Assembly: GCA_905182985.1 (NCBI GenBank)
Contig: CAJJDN010000063.1
Coordinates: 405,132-469,131, forward strand
DNA: 64,000 nucleotides
Direction: 5' to 3'
Source of the DNA: Paramecium sonneborni
Lineage: Eukaryota; Ciliophora; Oligohymenophorea; Peniculida; Parameciidae
Of the stretch, positions 38,194 to 51,250 are shown piece by piece (the first letter of the stretch is position 1; every line of letters begins with the position of its first letter). The notes below the pieces were generated by a model. It saw nothing but the letters and a program-made list of their open reading frames with translations, did no database searches and had not been told where the DNA came from. The position numbers and the translations under genes are program-made.

Positions 38194-39901
38194 ATGAACC
38201 CAACTTTCAAATAATCACAATAATTGGAAAATAGTAGCAATATTATGGGGAGCAGTGCTGGATTTAATAGAAAAATAAAATTGGCCTCATAAAGACCTGG
38301 TAGTCGAGACTAAAAAGTAAAAACGGGAGAAATGTATTATGAAAATATATACCTAAATAGATTTCCTTAATTTTAAGATCCATTAGCCACAAATCCTTTT
38401 AATTTGTTAAGTCTTAATCTTTATTAGGATGAAAATACCTTTATATCAACAATGAAAATAGAACTTTAATAAATATAAGAAGAAATCAATAAATTAGATA
38501 TTGATGGACGAGTACTAATAAACTATTCATCTTTAGATTCGAAATAACGATCCAAGACAAGAGTATAGATTATAATAAATTAAAAAGTGGGTTGCTTAAA
38601 ATTCACAATCTAAATTAACATTTGAAAAATATAATAACATTGAAATTTCATAACTGCTAACTATATTAGATACTAGAAATTTAGAGTAATTATTATAATG
38701 CTATTTAAGGGAAGCTATTATGAAACTATATAAATTCATATCAATTATGGATACCTTAATCATGAAAATTACTGAGTATGAGGCTATTCATTTGATTAAA
38801 TTTGATGAATTGTTTAGTTCATTATGTCCTAATTATTAGGATAATTTGCAATAAATATCTGTTTTGAAATTTCCACTATCAATTGCTAATTTAAATCGTA
38901 TGACTGAGTTATATTAAGTTAAATAAGATAAAAATTACTCATAAAAATTATCAAATGACAATAGTAATAATAATAATTCAATTTTACTCAAATAGATTAA
39001 ATAAAAAGATGATCAAATCAATGATTTAAATAAAACAATTAAGTAATTGTAATTATAATTGTAAACACTTATGAAAGGAAATAATAATAATAATCAAAAT
39101 TCTTCTGAGCAAATTGAACAATTAAGAAATGAATATGAAATAAAATTACAAAAATAAAATGAAACTATCACTCTGAAACATTAAAAAGAAATAGAAACTT
39201 TATAATCTTAAATTGAATAATTTTAGAAACAATTATTATAATTAAAAAATCATTATGAAAAATAAATTTCTGATTTAGTATTATTAAATTAATAAGAATA
39301 ATTAAATTTAAAATCTTAATTTGAAAATAAATTAGAATAATAATCAAAATATAATTAAACATAAACATAAACACAATCTAATATCTAATAATAATAATCT
39401 AATGGCGTGGCAAAAGACCATAATTACTATCAAAAAATATTAGATAAAGCTTAATAAGAATATAATGAAAAATATAAAATTTTAGAAAATGTAATTTTTC
39501 ATATAAAATATAGGATCTTATTAAATTAAGAAATTAATTGTAAGAAAAATAAACTTTGGTTGAAAGTTAATAAAGAGAAATTCAATAATGGAAAGAAACA
39601 ATTGATAGATTAAATAAAGTTAAAGTATAGTGAATCTATATAAAATTAGGATGAAATATATTAACAATTTTAGAAGCGTTACACAACTGAAGAATAATTT
39701 TCAAATTCTTATGAAGCAGCATTGAAATTAGAATTTGAAACAATGAAAAAAGCTTTTGAATAAAAAATATAAAAATATTAATTAGATTTAGAATCTCAGA
39801 GAAGAGAGTCAGGAAAATAAATAAATGAGATACGAATCTAGTTAGAAAGAGAACAGGAAACAAAAAAATTATTATTGAATAAGCTTAGTTTATATAGTTG
39901 A
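38194..39901 (+). CDS. coiled-coil protein, 544 aa
   Basis: Three introns (38563-38587, 39491-39513, 39625-39649; 25, 23 and 25 nt) give 545 codons exactly. The first 170 residues are Ser/Asn-rich and probably disordered (MNPTFKQSQQLENSSNIMGS). A short helical domain (LREAIMKLYKFISIMDTLIM) follows. From about residue 230 the protein is continuous Gln/Glu/Asn-rich coiled coil. No catalytic motif. Such rods are common in ciliate basal bodies and cortex, but the role here is not shown by the sequence. Confidence 0.75.
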
Positions 39902-40166
39902 AATTAATATTAAAAAATAAAGACTTGAAAAAAGTAAAAGTGTTTTAAAATAGTTAGTAATCTAATTATTAAACCATAGGTATTTTTTTCTGATATTTAA
40001 AAAGTATATAATTAATTAATGTAAACTCATATCTTATAATGACTAAAAATAAAATTTAAACGTCTAGTCTGCTAATTTGGAATCAATAATAGTTTTAATC
40101 TGTTGAAATAAATCATAAAGAACGCAGTTTTTTTATTTTTTTTTCAATAACAGCTTTAATTCATGA

Positions 40167-40448
40167 ACCCATTATTTGAAATTCGAAGTATTTATTCTAT
40201 ACTAATATGAAAACCAAAAATATTCTAATAATAATTAATAAAAATTTGATGAACAATAAAAATATTGAGTTATTAGGCATCTATAAATTTATTACTATAA
40301 TCATTTGACTTTCTATAACATAAATCAGCAACACCAACTTCTCATTTTTGGAGGAGTATAGTGTATATCTGATAATATTGATAATTATTTAATTTTGAGT
40401 AACACATTTGATACTCAATGCTGTACCAAGTTTACATTAATAACATGA
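40167..40448 (+). pseudogene. kelch-like remnant
   Basis: A 94-codon frame with one internal TGA contains NQQHQLLIFGGVQCISDN...YLILSNTFDTQ, which matches a kelch beta-blade (hydrophobic strand, Gly-Gly, then a loop and a second strand). Only one blade is recognisable, where five to seven are needed for a propeller. The stretch from 39902 to here shows nothing else. Confidence 0.35.
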
Positions 40449-40739
40449 GATAGATATAACTCTTTCCAAAGTGAAATTAAAAATAATTACCAGATCAATA
40501 TCATAATCATTTGAAAATACAGAAGTTCATCCCCTTATCATAAATCTATTTGAAATCTGTATTTTTTTTTTTGACTATGAAAGTTAAAGTTAATTTTTCT
40601 GTTGTATTTTATATTTTATAAACAAAACCAATTAAAGATCATACTATGTAAAACATATTATCTTCTTAAATTGTATTCCTTTTTATTATTTTCCCTAAAA
40701 TTTGTAGTTAATAAGGCCAAAAGGATTGATTCTGAGCTT
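40449..40739. other. AT-rich spacer
   Basis: No supported gene or structured element; lies between the kelch-like and kinase-like remnants. Confidence 0.6.
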
Positions 40740-41864
40740 AAAGTTTAAATATTATTTTTAGCTAATCTTCTCTAAAAAAAGATCATCAATCATTTTAATT
40801 ATTTCTGATTCTATCTACCTTGTTGTTGGTCTTAAATCAGGATCTAATGATTTTAACAGAAAATTTTTTTAAAAATCTTATAAATTTTTTATATATATTA
40901 TATATATGGCAATAAATAATATTTTAATTTTATTTTGATACTCATTCTTTCAATTCAATCACTAAATGATTGACAAGCAATAAATTTCTATTTGAAATTT
41001 ACTTCTGGACAATAGTTTACAAAGAATATAAGTATTTATTCAAATATCCAAAAAAACCTATTTTATATATTTAGAGATTTCACATAGTTTAATGTCGATA
41101 GTCAATTACATTTATAACTAACAATAGTACTAAAATATTAAAAATGTGTAAAGATTTTAATATTTTTATAATGACATTTGTTTATATTACTCTATTATAA
41201 ATTGTTTAAAGACAATATATTCTTAAATAAATAAGGCAATAATTATTCCATTATTAAAATAAATCATTATATTTAAGTTAAGTATTTTCTATCTTTTCGA
41301 GAAATAAACTATGTGTCTCCATTCTTTTTCTGTATCGATACAGGCGAAAATAATATGTATTGATTAGAATTTGTGTTTGAGCTTTAAGTAGTTTCTTTTA
41401 ATAACTCACAAGGTTTCGAAGACTTTATTGTTTTAAAAGAATCTACTGAAACACAGTCTGATATTGAGTTCTCCACTTAAATTAATTATGCAATTTACTA
41501 TCAACAAATTAAATTAGAAACTGAGACAATTGATCAATATCATTCGATTTCTCAAATGATGTTATCGCATTCATAAATCTCCCATTTTCTTTTGTGATTA
41601 AATAATCTTTTAAGATTATAGCATTAGTACCTTTTAATATGCCCTTCTAATCTAGAGAGATTGTATTGTCCTAATACAGAGTATAAATTAGATATAAAAT
41701 TCTCGCTTCTGTGGATTAAAATTGATTCATATAAATTATATTTTATTTTCTAATTTACTCCACTCTAATAATCCCTGTCTCCCAATGACAAAAGGATATT
41801 GTAATTTCTTATAATAAACAAAATTCTTTTTATTACATTATTCTAAATTAATATCTCTAGCCAT
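40740..41864 (-). pseudogene. decayed protein-kinase-like gene
   Basis: It starts MARDINLEQCNKKNFVYYKK then YPFVIGRQG, close to the Gly-rich loop context of AGC/STK32-like kinases, but the GxGxxG is not preserved. Later pieces (SLDQKGILKGTNAIIL) resemble the loop after HRDIKPEN without the HRD itself, and a tail (FLLKSLDPDLRPTTRQIE) looks like a kinase C-lobe end. The pieces are in several frames, and VAIK, HRD and DFG were not found. It is probably a relic; kinase origin is inference. Confidence 0.35.
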
Positions 41865-42003
41865 TTTAAATTAATATAATTATATTCTACAAATCAACAT
41901 GTTTAAAGTCTTTCTAATAAAAATTATTTATTTAATAAAATCTTAATTATTTTATACCAAAAATTTTAAACATTTTAGTTTCAATAACAAAATTGATAAT
42001 TAT

Positions 42004-44209
42004 TCAATTCAATTGAAGACATTAATATGGATTCTTTATTCCTTATTGTACTTTTTCTATCATTTGTTCTCTAAATTAATTCAAAGCAATTCTAATATCT
42101 TTGCACTTTTTTATTACTATTTCTATTATTCATAAATTAAATTTTATACATTCAAGAAGTGGTTAAAGATCTTTTAGTGCTCTATCTTTCACATCTCCAA
42201 ACCAACTTTAAATATAAATTCCATTTTCTGGTTGCAATTAAAAATTTTCAGGCATATTGTCAACTATTATAACTTTCGATAGATTTTTATTTAAAATTGA
42301 AAGATCCTATAAAATACAAACATATTTTATACCTTGATATATACATCATTCTTAAACACAGTTTAATCTCTATACAATCTTTATTATACTACTTCATTTT
42401 TATCAAGAATATCAATTATAAAATTTGCATAATCTGGTAAAGCTGCCGTGAAAATAACTATTTCATAATATTTCGATAATGTTTCTATAAATTCCTCAGC
42501 AAATGGTCTAACTAAAAACTATCCACCTCCTTTAGGAAACTATTTATTAATGACTAAACTACCTCTTGATAATGAACCAATGTTTCATCCAAATCTAAAA
42601 CCAATGTATACTCTTTTTAATTTTTTAATGATTTTCCTACTTTCTTTGGAATCAATTTCTCAATTAAACCAGATAATTTTTTTTATTAATTCAGAAATTA
42701 ATCTAAAGTATTTACTGCTATGGATATATTCAATTAAATTTCGGGACGAGCAATTTCGTCAATCCTTTTAAACTATCATATTGATTAAATAAATTACATT
42801 AATCCTAAAATAGATTTTATAATAAAATTGTTTTTCTATAATGCTTAACTTCCTTTTGGAGATTGTTTTCTATTATTTTAACTTCTAAGCTCAATTCTTT
42901 GTTTAATTGAATTTTAAAGTTAGACATTATTTGTGTTTCCCAATAATATTTAAAAAACATAAAGATTGCTATTCAAAATATATTGTATAAGATTTTTAAT
43001 ATTCTAATCTTCATTTCTCTCTTGATCCTAAGATTCGGTTATCAAAATTAAATTAGTTTATGATTCATATAATAAAGTTTCAAGTATTTTTGGTTCTACT
43101 TTAAATAAATATTCACTCTAAAAATAAAGTCATTTTTTACATTTTATTTATCATTAATCAAGATAATTAATTTTTATAATTAGTCACACTATTAAACTAA
43201 ATTTTTGTAAGTTAAATTGTCTAGAAGATTCAAAATATCATTCCAAAGTTATTCTTTTTCAAGAAGTAATTTAATTATAGTTTATAAAAGTGTTTCATCA
43301 TTATCTTAAGAATTTGTGTTTGAAACATCCCTTTTTAATTTAGGAGAATGAAGAGGAGAAATGTTAATAATCTTTTCTATACTTTTTTTATCTGAAGATT
43401 ACTTTGATTATATTGTATTATCTATTCTTTATTTTAAAACATTTAAAGATTCAAAATATGTTTTATTAACCATTTAAGGACAAGATTTTTTAGAACTGCT
43501 ATTTTAATTAGTTGTATTAAAATTTTATGGTTTATTTTTCTAATTGCTATTTAAAAGCATATTAATTGTATTGATATTTTCATTATTAATTATATTTTGA
43601 CGAATAGGAGTAGAATTTTTTTATTTACTCTATTTCGTTAGTTAACTATTGTCATTTTAACAGCATTTTTAATTTGCTTTTGAATTTTAAGAAGATAAAT
43701 CCTTTTTCTTATTATATTAATAATATAAATTCTGAAAATATCGATGATCTAATTCTCTATTTTATTCAGGAACTATAAATGTTGATTTAAGAAAAGTTTC
43801 ATTATTCTTAGGAGTCTTTTATTTTGTAGTATTAGTTGTTCGACTTGAAACTATATAAATTTAAGATTATCAAATACATAAACAATCTCCTTTATTATCA
43901 TTATTTTAAATTTCCTTTCTTGATATTCCATTTTATCCAAACAACTATGTTGTAGCTTTGTTTATTTCATCTTAAACCAAACTATTTAAAAATTATTTCA
44001 CTTTTTAAGGATTAGAATAATCAAGTCTTGCAGTTTAAGGCCTATTTGTAGGGTTCTTAGGAGTAAAATCTTTTTTAATAATTAAAATTCTTACTTCTAT
44101 TGTCAAGTTGATTTTCTTTAAATGATCCACGGGATTTATTTGAGCATGATGAAACATCTAATGTATTTTAATAGTCGAACATTTTTGAGTTAAGCTTGCT
44201 ACAAAACAT
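42004..44209 (-). CDS. SCP/FCP1-like HAD phosphatase with long N-terminal extension, about 681 aa
   Basis: The C-terminal 190 residues form an NLI-interacting-factor (CTD-type) phosphatase domain: LVLDLDETLVHY holds the catalytic DxDxT, then GGGQFLVRPFAEEFIETLSK, EIVIFTAALPDYANFIIDIL, KVIIVDNMPENFQLQPENG and IQSWFGD. These enzymes dephosphorylate Ser, for example on the RNA polymerase II tail. The first 450 residues are Ser/Asn/Gln-rich and contain coiled-coil segments, unlike compact SCPs. Six introns of 23-33 nt (TAG and AAG ends) are supported by frame. One A/T is missing at 42555-42557, just after the DxDxT; correcting it gives 682 codons. Nucleus or cytoplasm. Confidence 0.82.
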
Positions 44210-44520
44210 ATTTGAAATTGTTAACAGATTTAATTAATTTCTCAAAATTATCCAATTTCAATGAATTTATCACTAATTTAAAAAGTGTAGTCTTTTAAGA
44301 CTTCAATCTTATTTGTTTTCCTTACCAAACCTTGATTTCTAAAGTTTATATGATTAATATAAAATTAAAGATATTTACTTAAAAAAGAGTTAGTTTTAAT
44401 ACTATTGATTACATTCCTTTAATATATTCCATTATTTTATTAAATTGTAATATTCATGTAGAATATCTCATTAGATTGATAATATAGTTTATAGTCAGAA
44501 TTAATTAAAATAAAAATTAC
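44210..44520. other. AT-rich intergenic spacer
   Basis: No supported gene. It holds the 5' flank of the phosphatase gene and the 3' flank of the PX gene, both on the minus strand. Confidence 0.6.
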
Positions 44521-45059
44521 TCAAGCATCTAATTAGAATTCTTCTAATTAAGTAAAATCAATAATTTAAGTTCCAGAACATATTTTGTTAGTCAAAAATT
44601 AAGTAAACTCATAGGAATTTATGAGTTAATAATTACTATAATTTATGAATCATCTAATACCTGCCTAATTCTTTTAAAAACTATTAAATTTTTATTGCTC
44701 TTTTTTTCAGAATTTTTGGGCAAAGATTACCAAACAAAAGTTTAGAAGGAAATGTCAACTTAATACCAAAATTTTTTTTGAGTTTTTGATATAATTGCTA
44801 TAGAGTAGTATAGCGCGTTTCCATAATCCATATTTTTCCATATTCATTTACTTTAATCTTAAAAAATAGTTAAAAATAAAAATACTTGATATTCAGCAAA
44901 GCTTTTATGAATTATTACAGTTTGAATCCTAAATTTTATGTATTAAATTGATTTCTTCTATTAATTTTTGAGAAATGATAAAATTGGTAAATTTTTAAAG
45001 TCTTAATTTGATTCCAAACCACATGACATATTGGGTATCATTGCAAAGTTATTTGACAT
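44521..45059 (-). CDS. PX-domain protein, 161 aa
   Basis: Two introns (28 nt ending AAG; 25 nt ending TAG) give 162 codons. Residues about 38-135 match a phox-homology fold: IKFRIQTVIIHKSFAEYQIK, METRYTTLQQLYQKLKK (the RYSDF-like motif carrying the lipid-binding Arg), LTFPSKLLFG and the helix KRAIKIQQFLKEL. PX domains bind phosphoinositides, mainly PI3P on endosomes. It is a minimal protein with a short tail (FTQFLTNKICSGTQIIDFTQ). I infer a sorting or membrane-recruitment role. Confidence 0.8.
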
Positions 45060-45457
45060 TTATATTTTTTAGATAGATTTACTATTTTTAATTAAAATAT
45101 TAAATTAGACTACCTGATAATAGATGTTATGAAAAATTTACTATATATATATGGTGAAATTTTGATTGAAATCAACAATATTAAGAATTATTATAAATTA
45201 GTTTTATTTAATTATAAGTAATTTATATTATGGTAGATGATTAACATAGAATATGTAGTCAGCGAATAATTGTAATTATATTTCTATAAATTTTTCAGAA
45301 TATAGGATTTTTGTATAATATGTTAAATTATATATATATAAAATTATATGTAAAATGTGTGTATTCTAAAAAGATCAGGTCAAAGCAAGGAATATGATTG
45401 ATTAAGTTTTATAAATTTTAAGTAATTTAATTAAGTTATTATCTTAGTCTTCAAAGA
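45060..45457. other. intergenic spacer between divergent genes
   Basis: About 400 bp of AT-rich DNA between two divergent starts; promoter elements must lie here, but I recognise no specific site. Confidence 0.6.
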
Positions 45458-46075
45458 ATGGGAGGAGCATGCTCTGGAACAAAACCATAGCCTAAATAGA
45501 AATAGAAATAGCAAGAATTAAATATAGTTGAATAACCATATTTACAGGTGCAATCAATTAGCTAACCATAATCAAGGCCTCCAGAATAAAGAAGTGAAAC
45601 TGGTCAATCTGTAAAGGATTTGCTATATTAATATAAAAAGTTCACAGATTTTTTAGGATTAGTAGGTAATTTGGATCATTTGCCAAACCATACAAGAGAT
45701 TAATTGAATAATTGTATTATATAGAGATCCAATATTAATATACTAATATAGAATAGTATTAAAAGAATTATGAGGGAGTAAAAAATAATAAAAAGGGTAG
45801 AAGAAAGTGATTATTATTTAATTCATAATGATGAGAAATTTGCTATTACATTTGTGTAATTAATGTAAAAAATATCAAACATAATATTGACTGAACTTCA
45901 ATCAGACTCAAATTTTTAGGAAGCTTTTCCAATGTTAATTGTTTCATTTGTTGATTTAGCAACATAGATAAGCAAAGAAATAGATATTTTTTTAAATTTC
46001 AAAACTCAACCAATCAAAATATAGAATACCAAACATCCGATTTCTTAAGATTATTAAGCAACAACTCATAAATGA
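45458..46075 (+). CDS. putative N-myristoylated protein, 205 aa
   Basis: An intronless frame of 206 codons. It begins MGGACSG, a good N-myristoylation signal (Gly2, small residue at 5-6) with Cys5 as a possible palmitoylation site, so it probably sits on a membrane. A Gln/Lys/Pro-rich linker (KPQPKQKQKQQELN) leads into an all-helical region, residues 65-185 (DHLPNHTRDQLNNCIIQRSN ... QEAFPMLIVSFVDLATQISK). Family not recognised. Confidence 0.7.
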
Positions 46076-46362
46076 TTTCTTTGTAGTAGTGATTATATCT
46101 ATAAATTTAAAATTAGAGATTAATATGATTTATAGATCTAAGAACTTATGTATCTTCTCTTTTTTTTTTATATAAGAAATTTAATATGATTTTTATAATT
46201 TACATTTAACCAAAATTTGCATTTAAGAAACTTATTGATATTTTCTCTTTTGAATTTACAATAAAAATATTGCTTTTTTATGTGGGTTTAATTAATTTGA
46301 GACAGAGAAAGTTTATATTTGTTTATAGATTAAAAGAAAATACAAATATAATTTATTAATAA

Positions 46363-47659
46363 ATGGACTAAACTCCGACAAGTATAAATACTTTTACAAC
46401 AACCGATAAAGAATTAGAAAATAATTTAAAGGATTTACTTGAGAGGATTTTAGTCTATGTAGAGAAGTACATTGAAACAAAGGAAGAATTGAATTAAATT
46501 GAAAATGAATTAAAGGACTACGAAAGTTTGTCTTATTTGGTTGGTATAATAAAAGTAATATTTACTAAACTAATGCTGAAAATAGAAAAGAAACTGTTGT
46601 AAGTAAAAAATTATTATTCAAAATCCAAAGGAAATTGGATAAATGCAACGATTTAGATAAGTCTTCATAATATAAAGATGATGAAGAATATGACAAATTA
46701 GAATAAACCCTAATAAAATATGAGCAAGAAATTCGCAACCATATAAGTGTACTGATATTTTTAAAAAGTTTAGGTTGAATAATAATTAAAACTATTTGCA
46801 GAATCTATTCAAAACAAATTGGATGAGAGTGAACAAATTAGATAAGAATTATTAGAAACCACAAAAAATAATATAAGTGTAAATGCATTTAATCTAATTA
46901 TGATAGAGGTTGAAAAGAGAGAATTAAGAATTGAATGAGAAAGAGTAATTATTATAATAGGAAGTAAATAACTTAAAATTAACTATTTAAAATTTAGAAA
47001 AAGAAAATAAAAGAAAATCAATAGACTCTAATTAAAGAGATTATTTATAAGCTTTAATAAATTAATAAGCTCATCCATCTTCAAACTAATAAAAATAAGG
47101 GTTTAATCAAAAATTTACTTTGGATTAAAGATTATTAAACTCTCATTCTGAACATAAGGCAAATCCTAAGTAATTTCTAAAAGAATAACAAGAACTAATT
47201 CTTCCTACATAATCATCATAAAAACTTAATTATTATAGTATTATTAATAATGCAAATACAAAATAAAAATCAGAAGTAATGAAGTCAATGCAACAAAAAG
47301 ATTTTAACAATATTTACAGTTAAATTATGAGGAGTAAACATAATTCTCTATCATCTATTAATGATTTGATTTAAAACGTGTCACAATAAGAGAAAAAGAG
47401 AATAGATTAATTATAATCTATATCTAAGAATAGTTCTTAGAACAATAGTATGATTTAAAAGAATAAAGGTATAAATATCTTAAATTAAAAGAACTTAAAT
47501 AAATTGAGCAAATAGAATTGCAACAGCGAAGCAAAAGTTCAAAAAGAGCAGATGACATCATAAAATATTAAACTTTGGAATCGCTAATAAAGTTAAAATG
47601 ATTAATTTAATTTTGCATAATATCTATTAGATTAAATCAAAATGAATAATTAACAATGA
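46363..47659 (+). CDS. coiled-coil protein
   Basis: Starts MDQTPTSINTFTTTDKELEN. Two introns (25 and 28 nt, both GTA...TAG) are needed for continuity, and one single-base frame change near 46530-46560 is unexplained. The first 250 residues are helical with heptads; the C-terminal half is Gln/Asn/Ser/Lys-rich and probably disordered. No enzyme motif. Confidence 0.6.
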
Positions 47660-47683
47660 TTATTCTTATTTATATATTTTTAA

Positions 47684-48016
47684 ATGTTATATTTAATAGC
47701 AATTTTGTAAAATTGTTATTTTTTTATCTTCAACTTAGATCTGAATATTATCATAATTATTCATAATGTTAACTAATTAAGTGATTTGTATGATTAATTC
47801 TTTATATTTACTAAAGATGATAAATAATACAAAAAAGTTGAATATATAAGGATCTAATTGAAAATTTTACAGTATTTCGATTACATTAGAAATTGCAAAG
47901 ATAAAAAACAAATCATCTTCTTTTAAAGTCAAATATTTGTAATGGAATAAACTCTATAAGTATATGTTTAATCTCAGGGAAATTAAAGAAAAACATTTTT
48001 CTAAAAATTATATTGA
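47684..48016 (+). CDS. possible small protein, 110 aa
   Basis: A 111-codon frame, MLYLIAILQNCYFFIFNLDL..., has a hydrophobic N-terminus that could be a signal anchor, then a mixed-charge part (FTKDDKQYKKVEYIRIQLKI). It starts only 24 bp after the previous stop. Support is composition alone. Confidence 0.3.
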
Positions 48017-48350
48017 ATTTCAATAAAATGGACTATTTTTGAGTTTAAAAGTTTCATTCACATTTCAGATTTTTAAAAAGAAATAATTAAAATAACAATC
48101 TATTTAAAATAAATTTTACTTTATGTTTCTTAAAATAATATATAAAATTAACAATTGTATTAATTATTTCTAATTAAATTCTATAAAAATTAAGAGAAAC
48201 TGAATTGAATTTAAATAAATGTTTTATAAACTTGAATCTTAAAATATTGTCAAAAATTACGAATCAATTCATTTTTGAGTTTTAATATCTAAAAGTTTTT
48301 TGGCTGATTAATTTAAGAGACTTTTATGATTACTTAACATACTTTTTGGT
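48017..48350. other. AT-rich spacer
   Basis: No supported gene or element. Confidence 0.6.
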
Positions 48351-48983
48351 ATGTTAGCGAAGACTTATTTATTTCCAGGTGCTGTAATTTGTTATTATGA
48401 TGTTTTTAAATAGACCCTTTATTATTAAATTTCTTATATAATTAAAGTATTTTCAGTGCTTATTGTTTCCTCTTTTGATGGTTTTATTTCAGTATTTATA
48501 TGGTATTTACTGACTTATTTTACAAAATAAACATTGATTTTATCATTGTTTATCACAACCTTGGGTGAAATAGTTTTATAAATATCACCCTCTTTGAGAT
48601 TCTATTAACCATCTGTTTCTTTGACTGATTTTCTTTAAACTCCTGATTGTGTTATTTTTATATGTTCATCACCTAAATAGTACTTTTAATATACTTTTTT
48701 ATCTGATTAATGTCTTAGAACTCGTAGAAATTTGAAGAATTGCTTTTGGATTGCCTATTTAATTTTTTTACAATAATTTAGAGTCTCTATTTCCACTGCT
48801 CAAGTCCTTTAATTATATAGATGTTCTTCTATTATTTGATTCAATTCTTGCTGTGTTATTACAGTTCTGTTGAGTATTGATTTTTTTTTTGTTGCCACAC
48901 TTAGTGCTTTATGCTTATTCGCTTTTCATATGATTTTATAAAGAATAATTAATCAATATTAAATATCAAATTTACTTATTTGA
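48351..48983 (+). CDS. multi-pass membrane protein, unknown family
   Basis: Starts MLAKTYLFPGAVICYYDVFK. Hydrophobic segments include VSSFDGFISVFIWYLLTYF, TLILSLFITTLGEIVL and, near the end, FFFVATLSALCLFAFHMIL. An in-frame TGA at 48837-48839 would cut off the last helix; a 42-nt GT...AG segment around it is a multiple of three and could be an unusually long intron. The family is not recognised. Confidence 0.4.
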
Positions 48984-49186
48984 TTTAAAATAAGCATACC
49001 AATAGGATAGTATTATTTTAATGAACAATACTGTTATTTCATAAAAAATAATTAAGGTTGTTATTTATTGACTTTTGAAATGTAAAAAAGTTGGTCTATT
49101 TATATTTATTGAAGTATGTAATAATTTTAAGAAAATAAATAATTTACTTACAAAGTTCTAATTCAATTAAGTATATTGAAATATAC

Positions 49187-51250
49187 ATGAGAAAATATGC
49201 TTTCAACTTTTCTGTAGATATCGTTTAATAAAATGATAAATTCCCACATATAATTAAGAATAAAAATAATGATTTAAATAAATTAAAATAAGATCAAAAT
49301 GAATCTTATTAAAAAGACATCTAATCTCAAGATCCAAACAAATAATCTACCTATAAATTCTTAAACTTAGATCAATGCTTACTAATTTTCCGATGAAAAG
49401 GATGAAATTAATTCACCAGAAGTTAGGAAGTTTGAAACACTACTTTTTGAATCTTTAACTAAAACTTAAAGATTATCTGAAAAATTTAAACTTTTCCAAC
49501 CATTAATAATAAATGAACAGTTGAAGTCGCATTCAAAAAGAAATTAAAAAGACCAATAAATAATTGAACTTTGAATAATAGATTATATTCATATAATTAA
49601 TTAAAATATTCAAACAATTAAAAGATAAAAAAATTCTTATATTACATATTTTAAATAAATAATTAAGAAAAATTTGACAGTAAGTTAATTAATTTATAAA
49701 AAGCAAAAAAATTAGATTGTTAAAGAAACCAAATATAAATTGATATTGAATTAGAAGCGGCGGATATTATAAATAAAATTGAGAGACCTTAACAAGTTGA
49801 ATGAATAAATTAATAATCTCTATAGAGAAAAGAATATTGATATTTATTAATTAATTATATAATGAATAAAAAATAAAAACTTTTTTTATCTCATCAAGTA
49901 GATTTGGGTATCAAATAGATTGAAGATATCTTTAAACCTTTAGCAACAGCTGCTTGTACTGGTAGTGAGTTTAATTTTGAAGATAAATTCTCATAAACAG
50001 CTACATCATCAAAATTTATGAAACCAAATTCAATGCACGGTATTAGAAATATATTTGATGGTATTAATTTAAAAATATATAAAAAGAAGTGAATAATGAA
50101 GAAAGAAGGAAATATATTGATAGCTAAATTGGACCTATATATGAAGATGATAAAAAAGAAAAGATTGTAAAATGGTCAATAGTTGGGAAACCTGAATAAT
50201 TTTTATCAGTAAGAAATAGAAATAGATAAAAAGTTGTAATTAAATAAAAAAAAGGAGATTGTGATGATTCTTTTTCAGATGATCTTCCATCATCAAGTAA
50301 ACCAATTATGTTACAATAATCTTAATCATAAATTTCAGGAATGGGATAATAAAAAAAAACACCTAAAAAACCAAGAGGTGAATTTAAAATGTTACCACGA
50401 CAAGATGCATTAATTAAAATGGTAGATGCTAAAAAAAGAATAGAAAATAATTTAAAAGATAAAATTAAGTTTGAATAAAACCTTCCACTTCATTTACAAA
50501 ATGCTGTCACAAGAGAAAAACGAATATTAGATAAATTTGATATGTAGTAAGAGAAATGGGAATTTTTTAATAATTAAATTGCATCAAATTGTGAAAGAAA
50601 TCCTTTAAATACTATCATGATTAGATCAGAAGATTATAGAGGTAAAAACCAAAAAATTAACATAATTGAATCTTTAAAAAATGAAGATGAAAAATATAAC
50701 AATAGATTATGGTATATGAGATTAAGATGGTATGATAATAAAGATGATAGACCTCCTTTTTCTTTAATAACATCAAATAAATAAAAAAGTCTCCCTTTGT
50801 CAAGTAGATTAGTAAATCGATTTGTTAAAGATTAAGAAGCTGAACAATTAGCTAATTAAGAAAAATTTGTATTATCTGATATCTAAAGCAATTTCAATAC
50901 CAAAATTATAGAAAACCCATATTAATAAGTTGAAAAAGTGATTACAAATAGTATATTAAATACTAATATATTTAGTTAAACATAGCAAATTATACAGTAA
51001 AAAGTTGGAAAACATGTTTACAGATAAAATTAAAGATAAACCAAAAAAAAGATTTGTAGATACAAATCAGTATCTTGAGGTTATGGGAATTAATGTTTAT
51101 AATAAAGAACTCGATTTTATTCGAAATAATAAATAACAAGAATACTAATACTTCGAAGAAAAATAGGATGAATAAGAAGTTTATATAGATAATTGGAATT
51201 CTTAACAATTAGCTAAAACAGGGCAACCATTAAAATATGAATTTTAGTGA
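49187..51250 (+). CDS. unknown multi-exon protein
   Basis: Two starts are possible, 49187 and 49299; the second continues without a frame change into SQTQINAYQFSDEKDEINSP. The part from about 49890 on is well ordered: SHQVDLGIKQIEDIFKPLAT, an intron of 26 nt (GTAT...AAG), then NNEERRKYIDSQIGPIYEDD, basic KQKKGDCDD, ... FKMLPRQDALIKMVDAKKRI, NPLNTIMIRSEDYRGKN and LWYMRLRWYDNKDD. A second intron (25 nt, GTAT...TAG near 50950) precedes KLENMFTDKIKDKPKKRFVD. Between 49550 and 49850 the exon structure is unresolved. No known domain is recognised. Confidence 0.55.

Noticed and set aside
48351..48983. Assignment of the membrane protein to a named TMEM family
   Set aside because: Hydrophobic pattern alone is not enough; none of the family's signature residues could be matched.
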